From assembly GCF_005876955.1 (NCBI RefSeq), contig NZ_SSCL01000011.1:62001-126000 (forward strand): 64,000 nt of DNA. The letters run 5' to 3'. The stretch is from Sinomonas gamaensis. Lineage in GTDB: Bacteria; Actinomycetota; Actinomycetes; Actinomycetales; Micrococcaceae. The notes below the pieces were generated by a model that worked only from the letters and a program-made list of their open reading frames with translations, ran no database searches and had not been told where the DNA came from. Shown in pieces: positions 8,420 to 15,973 of the stretch. The position numbers were made by a program, and so were the translations under genes. Positions within the stretch are counted from its first letter, which is position 1. Every line of letters starts with the position of its first letter.

Positions 8420-8830
8420 GTGACCCCGCTGCGCAGCGGCTGGCGCCGGTATGACAACACCCTGTTCCCCATCTTCCACGAGAGATTCGAGGAGAGGTGG
8501 GGCGAGGGGACTGCGCCGTTCCTCGATCCGAGCGTGTACGAGGAGGAGCAGCCGCGCCCGAGGGCGCAGTGGATCAATGTGGACACGGGTGCCGCCGTCG
8601 CCGTCGTCCCTGTCTGGGAGGACGACCCGGCGGCGCGCTCGTTCGCCGTGTTCTACCTGCCGCCGCACGGGGGGATCTGGGTCCTTCGACCGCCTGGGCT
8701 CACGAGCTACATGGAGGCGGCGGCCAGTGGAGTCGAGGCGACCGAGCGCGCGGTCGCCCTCCGGAACGACTCCTTCAAGAAGGCGGTTGCCCACGCGGAG
8801 GAGTTCATCTACGGCTCGGACCGCGGCTAG
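8420..8830 (+). CDS. Uncharacterised 136-residue protein of the hsp20 cluster
   Basis: A protein of unknown function. Translation starts at a GTG with AAGGAGGA upstream. It is soluble, rich in acidic and aromatic residues (RYDNTLFPIFHERFEERWGE at residues 10-29), with no membrane segment, signal peptide or catalytic motif that I recognise. Thirteen bases separate it from the J-domain gene, so the two are probably co-transcribed; that links it to heat or unfolding stress by position only. It ends four bases before the convergent BASS-family gene. Confidence 0.7.
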   Translation: MTPLRSGWRRYDNTLFPIFHERFEERWGEGTAPFLDPSVYEEEQPRPRAQWINVDTGAAVAVVPVWEDDPAARSFAVFYLPPHGGIWVLRPPGLTSYMEAAASGVEATERAVALRNDSFKKAVAHAEEFIYGSDRG

Positions 8831-8833
8831 CTT

Positions 8834-9806
8834 TCAGGAGGCCGAGCGCCGGGCGAGCCACGCGGCGACGACGGCCCCCGAAATGTTGTGCCAGACCGAG
8901 AAGACGGCCGAGGGCAGGGCTGCAAGCGGGCTGAAATGAGCTGCCGCGAGAGTCGCCGCGAGGCCCGAATTCTGCATGCCCACCTCGAACGCGAGCGCGC
9001 GGCGGGCCCGCCGGTCCAGGCGCCCGAGCTTCCCTGCCAGATATCCCAGCCCCAGCCCGAAACCGTTGTGGAGGACGACGGCCAGCAGCACAATGCCTCC
9101 AGCGGCGGCGAGCTTGGCGGCCGAGCCAGCGACCACGATCGCGACGATTGCTGCGATGACGACCGCCGAAATCCATGGGAGCGCCGGGAGCACCTTTGCG
9201 ACCGCCTTGGCGAGGAACAGCCGAACCACGAGGCCCAGGATCACCGGGATGAGGACGGTCTTGACGATGTCCAGCACCATTCCGCTGGCATCCACGTTGA
9301 GGAACGAACCCGCGAGGAGCAGCGTGAGTGCGGGCGTCACGAGCGGGGCGACGAGCGTCGAGACAGTGGCAACGGCCACGGACAGGGCAACGTCCCCCTT
9401 CGCGAGGTAGGCCATGACGTTGGACGCCGTGCCCGAGGGTGCGCAGCCCACGAGAATGACGCCGACCGCGAGCTCGGGCGGGAGGTGCAAGGGCCATGGC
9501 GATCACCCAGCCTGCAGCGGGCATGATGACGTAGTGCGCCACGAGGCCCAGTGCCACCGCCCAGGGTCGCTTCGCGACTGAGGCGAAGTCGGGCGGAGTG
9601 AGCGTGAGGCCCATGCAGAACATGATGATGCCGAGGAGGTAAGGCACCGCGGGGGCCGCCGGCTTGACCCCATCAGGGGCAATGAAGCCGATGAGGCCCG
9701 CAACGATGACCAGCACCGGGAAGACCGTCACTGCGATCTTCGCGTCGCGGTCGGCGGCCGAGGCCGTCAGGGCGTGGCTGTTCTCAGAGGTTCTCGCAGG
9801 GTTCAC
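8834..9806 (-). pseudogene. Bile acid:sodium symporter (BASS) family transporter, frameshifted
   Basis: Two overlapping frames encode one BASS-type transporter. The first part starts at the GTG at 9806 and reads to MPAAGWVIAMAL (residues 95-106). The rest lies in another frame and opens with HLPPELAVGVILVGCAPSGT, the usual continuation in this family. Removing one G from the GGG at 9491-9493 joins the two parts into about 323 residues with eight or nine membrane helices. BASS proteins cotransport organic acids with Na+. As written the gene is broken; this may be a recent mutation or a base-call error in a G run. No compensating programmed-shift signal is visible. Confidence 0.85.
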
Positions 9807-9863
9807 CTGCCTATCGTTGCATTAGGCAACGAACGCCGGCCAATTCTCCTGCCGGATACCTCG

Positions 9864-10011
9864 GCCGACTTCCCCGCTTTTACCGCCGATCTCCCCAGCT
9901 TTGATCTTCAGTTCCCGCCGGCTGCCCCGGATTCTCGCGGCGGAGCTCGATCGGCCTCGCGAGGATCGGGGGAATGCTGGGGAACTCGGCAGTAATGCTG
10001 GGGAATTCAGC
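9864..10011. repeat. 148-bp imperfect palindrome between BASS gene and RelA/SpoT gene
   Basis: Two 39-base arms, 9864-9902 and 9973-10011, match in inverted orientation at about 29 of 39 positions. The right arm is itself a near-tandem doublet: AATGCTGGGGAA begins at 9973 and again at 9994. The left arm has the same doublet structure (TTCCCC at 9870 and TCTCCCC at 9890). The middle 70 bases hold smaller GC-rich palindromes around CTCGCGAG. This accounts for most of the 233-base gap between the two genes. It looks like a dispersed palindromic repeat or a folded RNA segment rather than a gene. Confidence 0.65.
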
Positions 10012-10039
10012 CAGCGCGCCCCCGCGGGGACACCTTCCA

Positions 10040-11143
10040 TCAGGTCAGCCGGTACCGCTCGATCTGCTTCAGCCTGCGCTGGAGGCTGTCGCGTCGAGGG
10101 TGGACGGGGGCGTCGGCGGCTTCAGCCGTCAGTTCGATGTGCTCGCGGCCGTAGCGCCAGAGCAGGAGGTCGTCGAGCAGGCGGTCGGGCCCGGGGGAGT
10201 AGCGATGGTCGAGGGCCTTGCGGACCTCGGTGATCCGCTCGGCGTCGAGGATCTCCACGAGCTGCCACGTCTCGGTGAGGCCGTGCGCGGCGACGAGCTC
10301 GGCAGCCCAGCCCCAATCGTCGTCGACCTTCCGGTCCACGTGCGGGAGGAGGGTCTGCCAGATATCCCGAACGCGGTCCGGTGTGAGCGGCTTGGCCCCT
10401 TCGCCGTTCTCGTCCCAGAAGCTGCGCACCTTCTCGTAGCGCTCGTGGAGCTCGGCGAACTCCTTCTCCACGACCTCGAGCATCGCCGCAGTGGCCGTGA
10501 ACTGCCGGTCGAACTGGGGGCTCCACGCGCGAGGGTCGCTGCTCTTGAAGCGGATGTCATGCTCGATCTCGCTCCAGGCGTGCGCGAAGATCGTGCGGAT
10601 CTGGCACTCGAAGAAGTAGCTCCCGTTCGCGGGGAGCTCCGGGTTGAAGACACCTTGATACGCCTTCACCGCGTCGTTCTGCAGCGTCCTCAGAATGAGG
10701 TGCCGGCTCGAATAGCCGTAGGTGCCAGACTCGATCGAGCCGATGGCCTTCTCGCGGTCGCCGCGGCAGTCGAAGATGTCCCGTTGACGCTTGATGAGAT
10801 TCGCCGCCATGGCGTTCTCGCGCGGCAGCCGCGTGATCACGCGGACGCCCACCATGTCATTGAGGATCCGGAACGGGTCGGGAAACTTGAGCGTGGGCTG
10901 GCCGCCGGGTTCGGCAGGCCGGTCCAGGCGCGAGATCTTCTCCTTGAACGATTCCACCGTCTTGGTGCGGCCGGTGATGAAGAGGGGATCGATCTCGCCG
11001 GCGTCCTTGAACATGCGGCGCAGGGTGTGCAGGACGTCATTCGTGACATCCTTGAGGGCCGGTCGGACGCGGGCATACGTCTCGACTGCGGAGTCGACGA
11101 TCGCGCGCTGCCCGGCATCCAGCCGGTCGTAGTTGCTGGCCAT
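10040..11143 (-). CDS. Stand-alone RelA/SpoT-type (p)ppGpp synthetase domain protein
   Basis: A 367-residue protein with a single synthetase domain and no HD hydrolase, TGS or ACT domain. The signature blocks are GRTKTVESFKEKI (substrate-binding basic helix), ILNDMVGVRVITR (metal-binding Asp region), GTYGYSSRHLIL (the GYxSxH loop) and FFECQIRTIFAHAWSEIEHD (the ExQIRT...WAxxEH block), all apparently intact. About 120 C-terminal residues of unclassified helical sequence follow, longer than in typical small alarmone synthetases (200-260 residues). The product could be (p)ppGpp, or, as in toxic relatives, another pyrophosphorylated nucleotide. No convincing antitoxin gene is adjacent. Confidence 0.85.
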   Translation of the reverse strand: MASNYDRLDAGQRAIVDSAVETYARVRPALKDVTNDVLHTLRRMFKDAGEIDPLFITGRTKTVESFKEKISRLDRPAEPGGQPTLKFPDPFRILNDMVGVRVITRLPRENAMAANLIKRQRDIFDCRGDREKAIGSIESGTYGYSSRHLILRTLQNDAVKAYQGVFNPELPANGSYFFECQIRTIFAHAWSEIEHDIRFKSSDPRAWSPQFDRQFTATAAMLEVVEKEFAELHERYEKVRSFWDENGEGAKPLTPDRVRDIWQTLLPHVDRKVDDDWGWAAELVAAHGLTETWQLVEILDAERITEVRKALDHRYSPGPDRLLDDLLLWRYGREHIELTAEAADAPVHPRRDSLQRRLKQIERYRLT

Positions 11144-11202
11144 GCCATCACGGTAGCAATCGCATCCGACATGGGAGGCGCCGCCGTAGGGTGGAGCGCG
11201 TG

Positions 11203-12006
11203 GTGACTCGAGAGCGCATCCCCTACGGACCCCATCGAGACCAGTGGGGCGAGCTGTTCCTCCCCGCCGGTGCGGGGCCTAGCGCACCGGCAAGAACCGT
11301 CGTCGTCATCCACGGCGGCTACTGGCGCGACAAGTGGACGGCGGAGCTCGGGCTGCCCGTCGCACTGGATCTCGCCGAGCGCGGTTACGCCGTGTGGAAT
11401 TTGGAATACCGCAGGGCGGGCAGCACGGTTGGGTGGCGGGGACAGAGTGACAGATCGGCAGGCGGCTGGCCGGCAACCTTCCGGGACGTCGCGATGGGCG
11501 TCGACCACCTCGCGAACCTGGGCAGCAGGGGAGTGGACCGGGAGCGAGTCGCCGCGCTGGGGCACTCGGCCGGCGGTCACCTGGCAGTGTGGGCAGCAGG
11601 GCGCGCCGCCCAGGCGGCCCGCACCGGAGGCGAGAAGCCCGCGGTCCCACTCGTCGGCGTCGTCAGTCAGGCGGGGGTTCTCGATCTCTCCGCCGCCCAC
11701 CGCCTCAAGCTGAGCGACGACGCTGCAGCGAACCTCATGGGCGGACCCGAGTCCGAGCTCGCGGAGGAATACGCGCTCGCCGACCCGATGCGCCGCCTCC
11801 CCACGGGCGTGCCGGTGCTGGCCGTGCACTCGCGAGACGACGAGGCCGTTCCCTTCGAGCTCTCAGAAGCCTATGTGTCCGCGGCTCAGGCGGCGGGCGA
11901 TCCGGCTGAGCTCCACGAGACGTCCGGGGACCATTTCGCCCTCATCACGCCGGGCACCGAGGCGTACGAAACCTGCCGCGCCCTCCTCGGCAGACTGCTA
12001 CCGTAG
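11203..12006 (+). CDS. Alpha/beta hydrolase, esterase type
   Basis: A 267-residue hydrolase if started at the GTG at 11203, where GGTGGAG lies at a suitable distance; GTGs at 11191 and 11200 are in frame too. The oxyanion segment VVVIHGGYWRDKW resembles kynurenine formamidase and carboxylesterase relatives. The nucleophile elbow is GHSAGGH; the acid is probably in HSRDDEAVP and the base in SGDHFAL. Substrate unknown. It is divergent from the RelA/SpoT gene across about 50 bases and five bases ahead of a PfkB kinase, with which it may share a transcript. Confidence 0.85.
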   Translation: MTRERIPYGPHRDQWGELFLPAGAGPSAPARTVVVIHGGYWRDKWTAELGLPVALDLAERGYAVWNLEYRRAGSTVGWRGQSDRSAGGWPATFRDVAMGVDHLANLGSRGVDRERVAALGHSAGGHLAVWAAGRAAQAARTGGEKPAVPLVGVVSQAGVLDLSAAHRLKLSDDAAANLMGGPESELAEEYALADPMRRLPTGVPVLAVHSRDDEAVPFELSEAYVSAAQAAGDPAELHETSGDHFALITPGTEAYETCRALLGRLLP

Positions 12007-12011
12007 GCCCC

Positions 12012-12950
12012 ATGCTGACTGTCATCGGCGAGGGCCTCATCGACGTCGTCCACAAGCCGACCGGCACGGATGCGCACCCGGGAGGCAGCCCGCTCAACGT
12101 CGCCATCGGGCTCGCCCGGCTCGACCACCCGGTGCAGTTCATCGGCCGCTACGGCGACGACCCCAACGGCCGCCTCCTGACCCAGCATCTCAAGTCAGCG
12201 GGCGTTCTCGTGCCCCTTCCACCGGATGGGACGCCGACGTCCGTCGCGGCCGCCGAGCTCGACCACAAGGGCGCGGCGAGCTACACATTCGACCTCGACT
12301 GGCACCTCCCCGACCTGCGTGACAGCCTCTCGACCCTCCTCGGGGCCACGACCCTCCTGCACACCGGCTCGATCGCCACGGTCCTCGAACCGGGCGCCGC
12401 CCAGGTGCTCTCGGCCGTCGAACGCGCGCGGCCGCGGGCGACCATCGGCTTCGACCCCAACTGCCGCCCCACCATCACCACGGACCGCGAGGCCGTGCGC
12501 CCGCTCGTCGAGCGCTTCGTGGCGCTTGCCGACGTGGTCAAGGCCTCGGACGAGGACCTCGCATGGCTCTACCCCGGCGTAGACCCGCTCGAGTCGGCGC
12601 GCCGCTGGAAGTCGCTCGGGGCGCCGGAGGAGCCCGCCATCGTGGTGGTAACGCGCGGCGCGGACGGCCCTTGGGGAATCTGCGCCGCGGGCGAGGTCGA
12701 AGTCCCCGCGGCGAAGGTCCGGGTCGCGGACACCGTGGGTGCGGGAGACTCCTTCATGGCGGCCCTGCTCAGCGGAGTCGTGGACCGCGAGCTCGACGGC
12801 GCGCAGCGGCGCGGAGAGCTCCGCCGCCTGGACCGCGACGAGCTCCGGCGGCTCCTGGACTTCGCCGCCCGTGCGGCCGCCGTCACGGTCTCCCGGCCGG
12901 GGGCCAACCCGCCGAGCCGCGCCGAACTGAGGGACAACCTTCCGCGGTAG
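12012..12950 (+). CDS. PfkB family carbohydrate kinase
   Basis: A 312-residue ribokinase-fold sugar kinase. The N-terminal substrate site is GGSPLNVAIGLARLDHPVQF, and the PfkB signature 2 with the catalytic Asp is VADTVGAGDSFMAALLSG near residues 241-258. The closest general type is fructokinase, but substrate cannot be read from sequence; the neighbours are not a sugar operon. It starts five bases after the upstream hydrolase stop and precedes a PEBP gene by 28 bases, so the three to four genes from 11203 to 14348 may be transcribed together. Confidence 0.9.
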   Translation: MLTVIGEGLIDVVHKPTGTDAHPGGSPLNVAIGLARLDHPVQFIGRYGDDPNGRLLTQHLKSAGVLVPLPPDGTPTSVAAAELDHKGAASYTFDLDWHLPDLRDSLSTLLGATTLLHTGSIATVLEPGAAQVLSAVERARPRATIGFDPNCRPTITTDREAVRPLVERFVALADVVKASDEDLAWLYPGVDPLESARRWKSLGAPEEPAIVVVTRGADGPWGICAAGEVEVPAAKVRVADTVGAGDSFMAALLSGVVDRELDGAQRRGELRRLDRDELRRLLDFAARAAAVTVSRPGANPPSRAELRDNLPR

Positions 12951-12978
12951 CAGCGGATGCTCTGGGTAAGGAGAATTC

Positions 12979-13539
12979 ATGGCGAAGCACAACCCGTACG
13001 ACGACCTGCCGCAGGTCGAGTCGTTCACCCTCACCTCCGCGGACATCGAGGACGGCGGCACGCTCGCGGCCAACCAGGTGAGCGCCTATTTCCAAGTGCC
13101 CGGAGGCAAGGACCTCTCGCCCCAGCTGAGCTGGTCTGACGCCCCCGCGGGAACCAAGAGCTACTGCGTCACGATCCTGGACCCGGATGCCCCGACTGGC
13201 AGCGGCTTCTGGCACTGGGCGGTCGGCAACCTCCCCGCGACCGTCGACGAACTGCCCGAGGGCGCGGGCGGGAGCGTCGACGGCATGGGCCCGTCCGATT
13301 CCGACGCTAGCCTTCCGGAGGGCGCGGTCGAGCTGAGGAACGACGCCGGCTACACCGGTTTCGTGGGCGCCGCGCCACCGAAGGGCCACGGCCCGCACCG
13401 CTACATCGTCACGGTGCACGCGGTCGACGTGGAGCGCCTCGACATCGGCCCCGACACGCCGCCGGCCCTCATGGGCTTCCAGCTGTTCTTCCACACGCTC
13501 GGCCGGGCACAGCTGACCGGCTACTTCGAAGTCCAGTGA
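12979..13539 (+). CDS. PEBP family (YbhB/YbcL-type) protein
   Basis: A 186-residue phosphatidylethanolamine-binding-protein fold of the bacterial YbhB/YbcL kind. Visible marks are the anion-pocket segments LSWSDAPAGTKSYCVTILDP and GFWHWAVGNLPA, and the later GYTGFVGAAPPKGHGPHRY. The start has GGAG seven bases upstream. No signal peptide, so it acts in the cytoplasm. Ligand and role are unknown in bacteria generally. Its stop overlaps the GTG start of the following HAD phosphatase, which indicates translational coupling. Confidence 0.92.
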   Translation: MAKHNPYDDLPQVESFTLTSADIEDGGTLAANQVSAYFQVPGGKDLSPQLSWSDAPAGTKSYCVTILDPDAPTGSGFWHWAVGNLPATVDELPEGAGGSVDGMGPSDSDASLPEGAVELRNDAGYTGFVGAAPPKGHGPHRYIVTVHAVDVERLDIGPDTPPALMGFQLFFHTLGRAQLTGYFEVQ

Positions 13540-14348
13540 GGCTCGTCGCAAGCGACATCGACGGGACGATCCTGAACCGCGACGGGCGCATCTCCGAACG
13601 GACCATCCGTGCCCTGCAGGCGTGCGAGGCAGCTGGCATCGCCGTCGTCTTCGTCACGGGGCGGCCGGCGCGCTGGCTGACCCCGCTGAGCGAGCAGCTG
13701 CGGCACACCGGCACCGTCATCTGCTCCAACGGTGCGCTTGTCTACGATCTCGAGCGGATGGCCGTCGTGTCCTCGCAGGGCATTCCGCGCCGGGTCATGC
13801 TCGAGGTCCGCGACATCGTGCGGGGGCTGTTCCCGAAGACCGCCTTCGCCGCGGAGACCGCGGAGGAATTCGTCATGGAGACGCGCTTCGCAGAGCCGCG
13901 GCACCGCCATCTTCTGGGCGAGGTGCGGCACGGCGAGCTCGAGGACCTCGTGGTGGGCGACGAGGTGGTGAAGTTCATGGCCAAGATCGAGGGCATGACG
14001 GCGGAGGACTACTTCCGCGCCGTGGCGCCTCACGTGGGGCATTTGGTCTCGGTCACGCACTCGGCGATCGATCTCACGATGCTCGAGATGGGCCCGCTCG
14101 GCGTCAACAAGGCGGTGACGCTCGCCGAGTATGCCCACGCGCTCGGGGTGGCGCCGGAGGACGTCGTCGCCTTCGGGGACATGCCGAACGACGTCGAGAT
14201 GCTCACCTGGGCGGGGGAGGGTTACGCGATGTCGTCCGGCCACCCTCGCGCCCTCGCCGCGACTGAGCTGCACGCGCCCGGCATCGAGGACGACGGCGTA
14301 GCACAGGTTCTCGAGCGCAAGCTCGCCGCGCTTCCGGCGGCGGGCTGA
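13536..14348 (+). CDS. HAD superfamily Cof-type phosphatase
   Basis: A 270-residue IIB-type HAD hydrolase. Motif I is LVASDIDGTIL with nucleophile D7 and general acid D9, motif II is VVFVTGRPA, motif III is the lysine in LGVNKAVTL, and motif IV is VVAFGDMPNDVEML. The cap between about residues 85 and 190 suits sugar-phosphate or nucleotide substrates; the true one is unknown. The GTG start overlaps the PEBP stop by four bases. It ends convergent with a small membrane-protein gene four bases away. Confidence 0.93.
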   Translation: MRLVASDIDGTILNRDGRISERTIRALQACEAAGIAVVFVTGRPARWLTPLSEQLRHTGTVICSNGALVYDLERMAVVSSQGIPRRVMLEVRDIVRGLFPKTAFAAETAEEFVMETRFAEPRHRHLLGEVRHGELEDLVVGDEVVKFMAKIEGMTAEDYFRAVAPHVGHLVSVTHSAIDLTMLEMGPLGVNKAVTLAEYAHALGVAPEDVVAFGDMPNDVEMLTWAGEGYAMSSGHPRALAATELHAPGIEDDGVAQVLERKLAALPAAG

Positions 14349-14352
14349 AAGG

Positions 14353-14574
14353 CTACCTGAGCTGGGGGCGCCGTTCCGCCTCCGCGACCGCTTCGTGTTC
14401 GGCGATGCGATGCTCCGCCTCGTCGATCCGAGTGATCTCCACGCGGTGCATGACCCACGCGATGAAGAAGCCGATCGCGAGGAGCAGCAGCATGTGGACC
14501 CCGTCGCCCACCTTGCCGATGAAGCCGAGAATCCAGAGGACAAAGAGGATGATCGCGGTCCAGAGCATCAGCAT
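14353..14574 (-). CDS. Small membrane protein, lmo0937-like
   Basis: A 73-residue protein with two hydrophobic helices: about 3-20 (LWTAIILFVLWILGFIG) and 27-43 (HMLLLLAIGFFIAWVMH), joined by a short GKVGDGV turn. This is the pattern of the lmo0937 family of tiny membrane proteins; here it carries an additional charged C-terminal tail (EITRIDEAEHRIAEHEAVAE). Function unknown; relatives are often stress-linked. A second, shorter member follows upstream at 14773-14922 on the same strand. Confidence 0.75.
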   Translation of the reverse strand: MLMLWTAIILFVLWILGFIGKVGDGVHMLLLLAIGFFIAWVMHRVEITRIDEAEHRIAEHEAVAEAERRPQLR

Positions 14575-14685
14575 GACGAACCTCCAAGACTTCTTAGAAA
14601 GCCAACAAGTTTCCTTACGGGCAATTTGATGCCTGAAGGCGCGCGATCTTCAAGAGCCCGAACGCCAAGAGACCCCGGACAGCAA

Positions 14686-14740
14686 CTCGCCGAGACGTCC
14701 CGCCCCTAGGGGGATGAAAGGGGCGGGATGCCTCGGCGAG
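14686..14740 (-). terminator. Two-part hairpin downstream of the 49-residue membrane protein
   Basis: CTCGCCGAG (14686-14694) pairs with 14732-14740, and inside it TCCCGCCCC (14698-14706) pairs with GGGGCGGGA (14720-14728). Minus-strand transcripts of the gene ending at 14773 would form this hairpin and then read TTGCTGT, so it is probably the gene's terminator. Confidence 0.65.
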
Positions 14741-14772
14741 AGCTTATTTCGCGGGGGCGTCAAGTGCTCCTG

Positions 14773-14922
14773 CTAGACGGCCCTCCGTCCGCGCACAAAA
14801 TGAACGATCAGGGCGATAACCGCCAGCACGATCAGGATGTGCACGATTCCGCCCAAGCTGGGCAGGGCAATGAATCCCAGCAGCCAGAGGACGAACAGAA
14901 TAACAGCGATCCACAGCAGCAC
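14773..14922 (-). CDS. 49-residue membrane protein, lmo0937 family
   Basis: A short gene read directly from the sequence. The GTG at 14922 has a near-ideal AAGGAGG (14928-14934) five bases upstream and the frame runs to TAG at 14773. The product has two helices (WIAVILFVLWLLGFIA and IVHILIVLAVIALIVHFV) around a LPSLGG turn and ends in a basic FVRGRRAV, which fits the lmo0937 family closely in length and pattern. It has its own hairpin terminator, so it is a transcription unit separate from the 73-residue relative. Confidence 0.75.
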   Translation of the reverse strand: MLLWIAVILFVLWLLGFIALPSLGGIVHILIVLAVIALIVHFVRGRRAV

Positions 14923-15007
14923 AACTGCCTCCTTACGTCAGTGGACTCGTGCTGGATCGGTACCCGCCGCTGACCGGCTCAAACGTTTCCGTTCGCCTGC
15001 CGCGATC

Positions 15008-15964
15008 ATGGGAATCGGTGCAGCCTTCCTGCGCGTTGGCTTTTGCGTGAGCGAGCAGGAGCCACTGGACGCCTATTCACAGGTCGTCACTGACGTCGCG
15101 CGGCGGCTCACTCCGCGTGTCGCCTCGGTCCATACAGACCGAGGCGCGGGATCCGCCGTCGTCCTCAGCGCCGAAGGCCATCTGGTGACCAATGCCCACG
15201 TGGTGGGGCGAGTGGACCGGGGCCAGGTCGCCTTCGCGGACGGCACGAGCGGTCCCTTCGCGGTCATCGGCCGCGACCCCCTCTCGGATCTCGCGGTGCT
15301 GCGGACCCGGCTTGACCTTCCGGACCCGGCCGAGTTCGGGGACGCGGACCGGCTGCTCGTCGGCTCGCTCGTGGTCGCCGTCGGGAGCCCGCTCGGCCTC
15401 GAGGGCAGCGTGACGGCAGGCGTGGTCAGCGCCCTCGGCCGATCCATGCCCGCGCGCGGGCGCACGGCCTCGCGGCTCATCGAGGACGTCATCCAGACGG
15501 ACGCGGCGCTCAACCCGGGAAACTCGGGCGGCGCGCTCGCAGACTCCCACGGGCGGGTCATCGGGATCAACACGGCGGTGGCGGGCATCGGACTGGGCCT
15601 CGCCGTGCCCATCAATGCCACCACGCGGCGGATCCTCCACTCCCTGCGGGAGGACGGCCGCGTGCGCCGCGCGTATCTGGGGCTCGTGACCGTCCCAACG
15701 CCGCTCGACGACCGCTGGACGGCCCGGACGGGGAAACGGCAGGCGCTGCGGGTCGCCGAGGTGGTGACGGGGAGCCCGGCGGGGGAAAGCGGGGTGCGCC
15801 CCGGCGACCTCCTCATCGCGATCAACGGCCACCCGCTTGCTGACGCCCAGTCGCTCCAGAAGCTCATGTTCGAGGACGCGATCGGCCGAAGGACCGAGCT
15901 CACGGTCCTCCGCGGCGAGGCGATGGTGGACGTCGTCACCTTGCCGACGGAGCTCGTCGACTAG
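15008..15964 (+). CDS. S1C (HtrA/DegP-like) serine protease with PDZ domain
   Basis: A trypsin-fold protease of about 318 residues from the ATG at 15008; no ribosome site clearly decides the start, and a GTG at 15047 is also possible. The triad is visible as His in LVTNAHVVG, Asp in DPLSDLAVL and Ser in LNPGNSGGAL. A PDZ domain occupies the C-terminal 90 residues (YLGLVTVPTPL to ELTVLRGEAM). Unlike classic DegP/HtrA it has no convincing signal peptide or membrane anchor, so it is probably cytoplasmic or uses an unrecognised export route. It stands alone, convergent with the PhzF gene. Confidence 0.9.
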   Translation: MGIGAAFLRVGFCVSEQEPLDAYSQVVTDVARRLTPRVASVHTDRGAGSAVVLSAEGHLVTNAHVVGRVDRGQVAFADGTSGPFAVIGRDPLSDLAVLRTRLDLPDPAEFGDADRLLVGSLVVAVGSPLGLEGSVTAGVVSALGRSMPARGRTASRLIEDVIQTDAALNPGNSGGALADSHGRVIGINTAVAGIGLGLAVPINATTRRILHSLREDGRVRRAYLGLVTVPTPLDDRWTARTGKRQALRVAEVVTGSPAGESGVRPGDLLIAINGHPLADAQSLQKLMFEDAIGRRTELTVLRGEAMVDVVTLPTELVD

Positions 15965-15973
15965 GGGTTCCTC

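Noticed and set aside
9822-10040. A 72-codon frame whose ATG overlaps the RelA/SpoT stop (TGATG), considered as an antitoxin or coupled gene
   Set aside because: Its sequence is produced by the palindromic repeat at 9864-10011, with repeated KAGEIGGKSGEVG-like wording, no ribosome site and no fold; kept only as repeat DNA.
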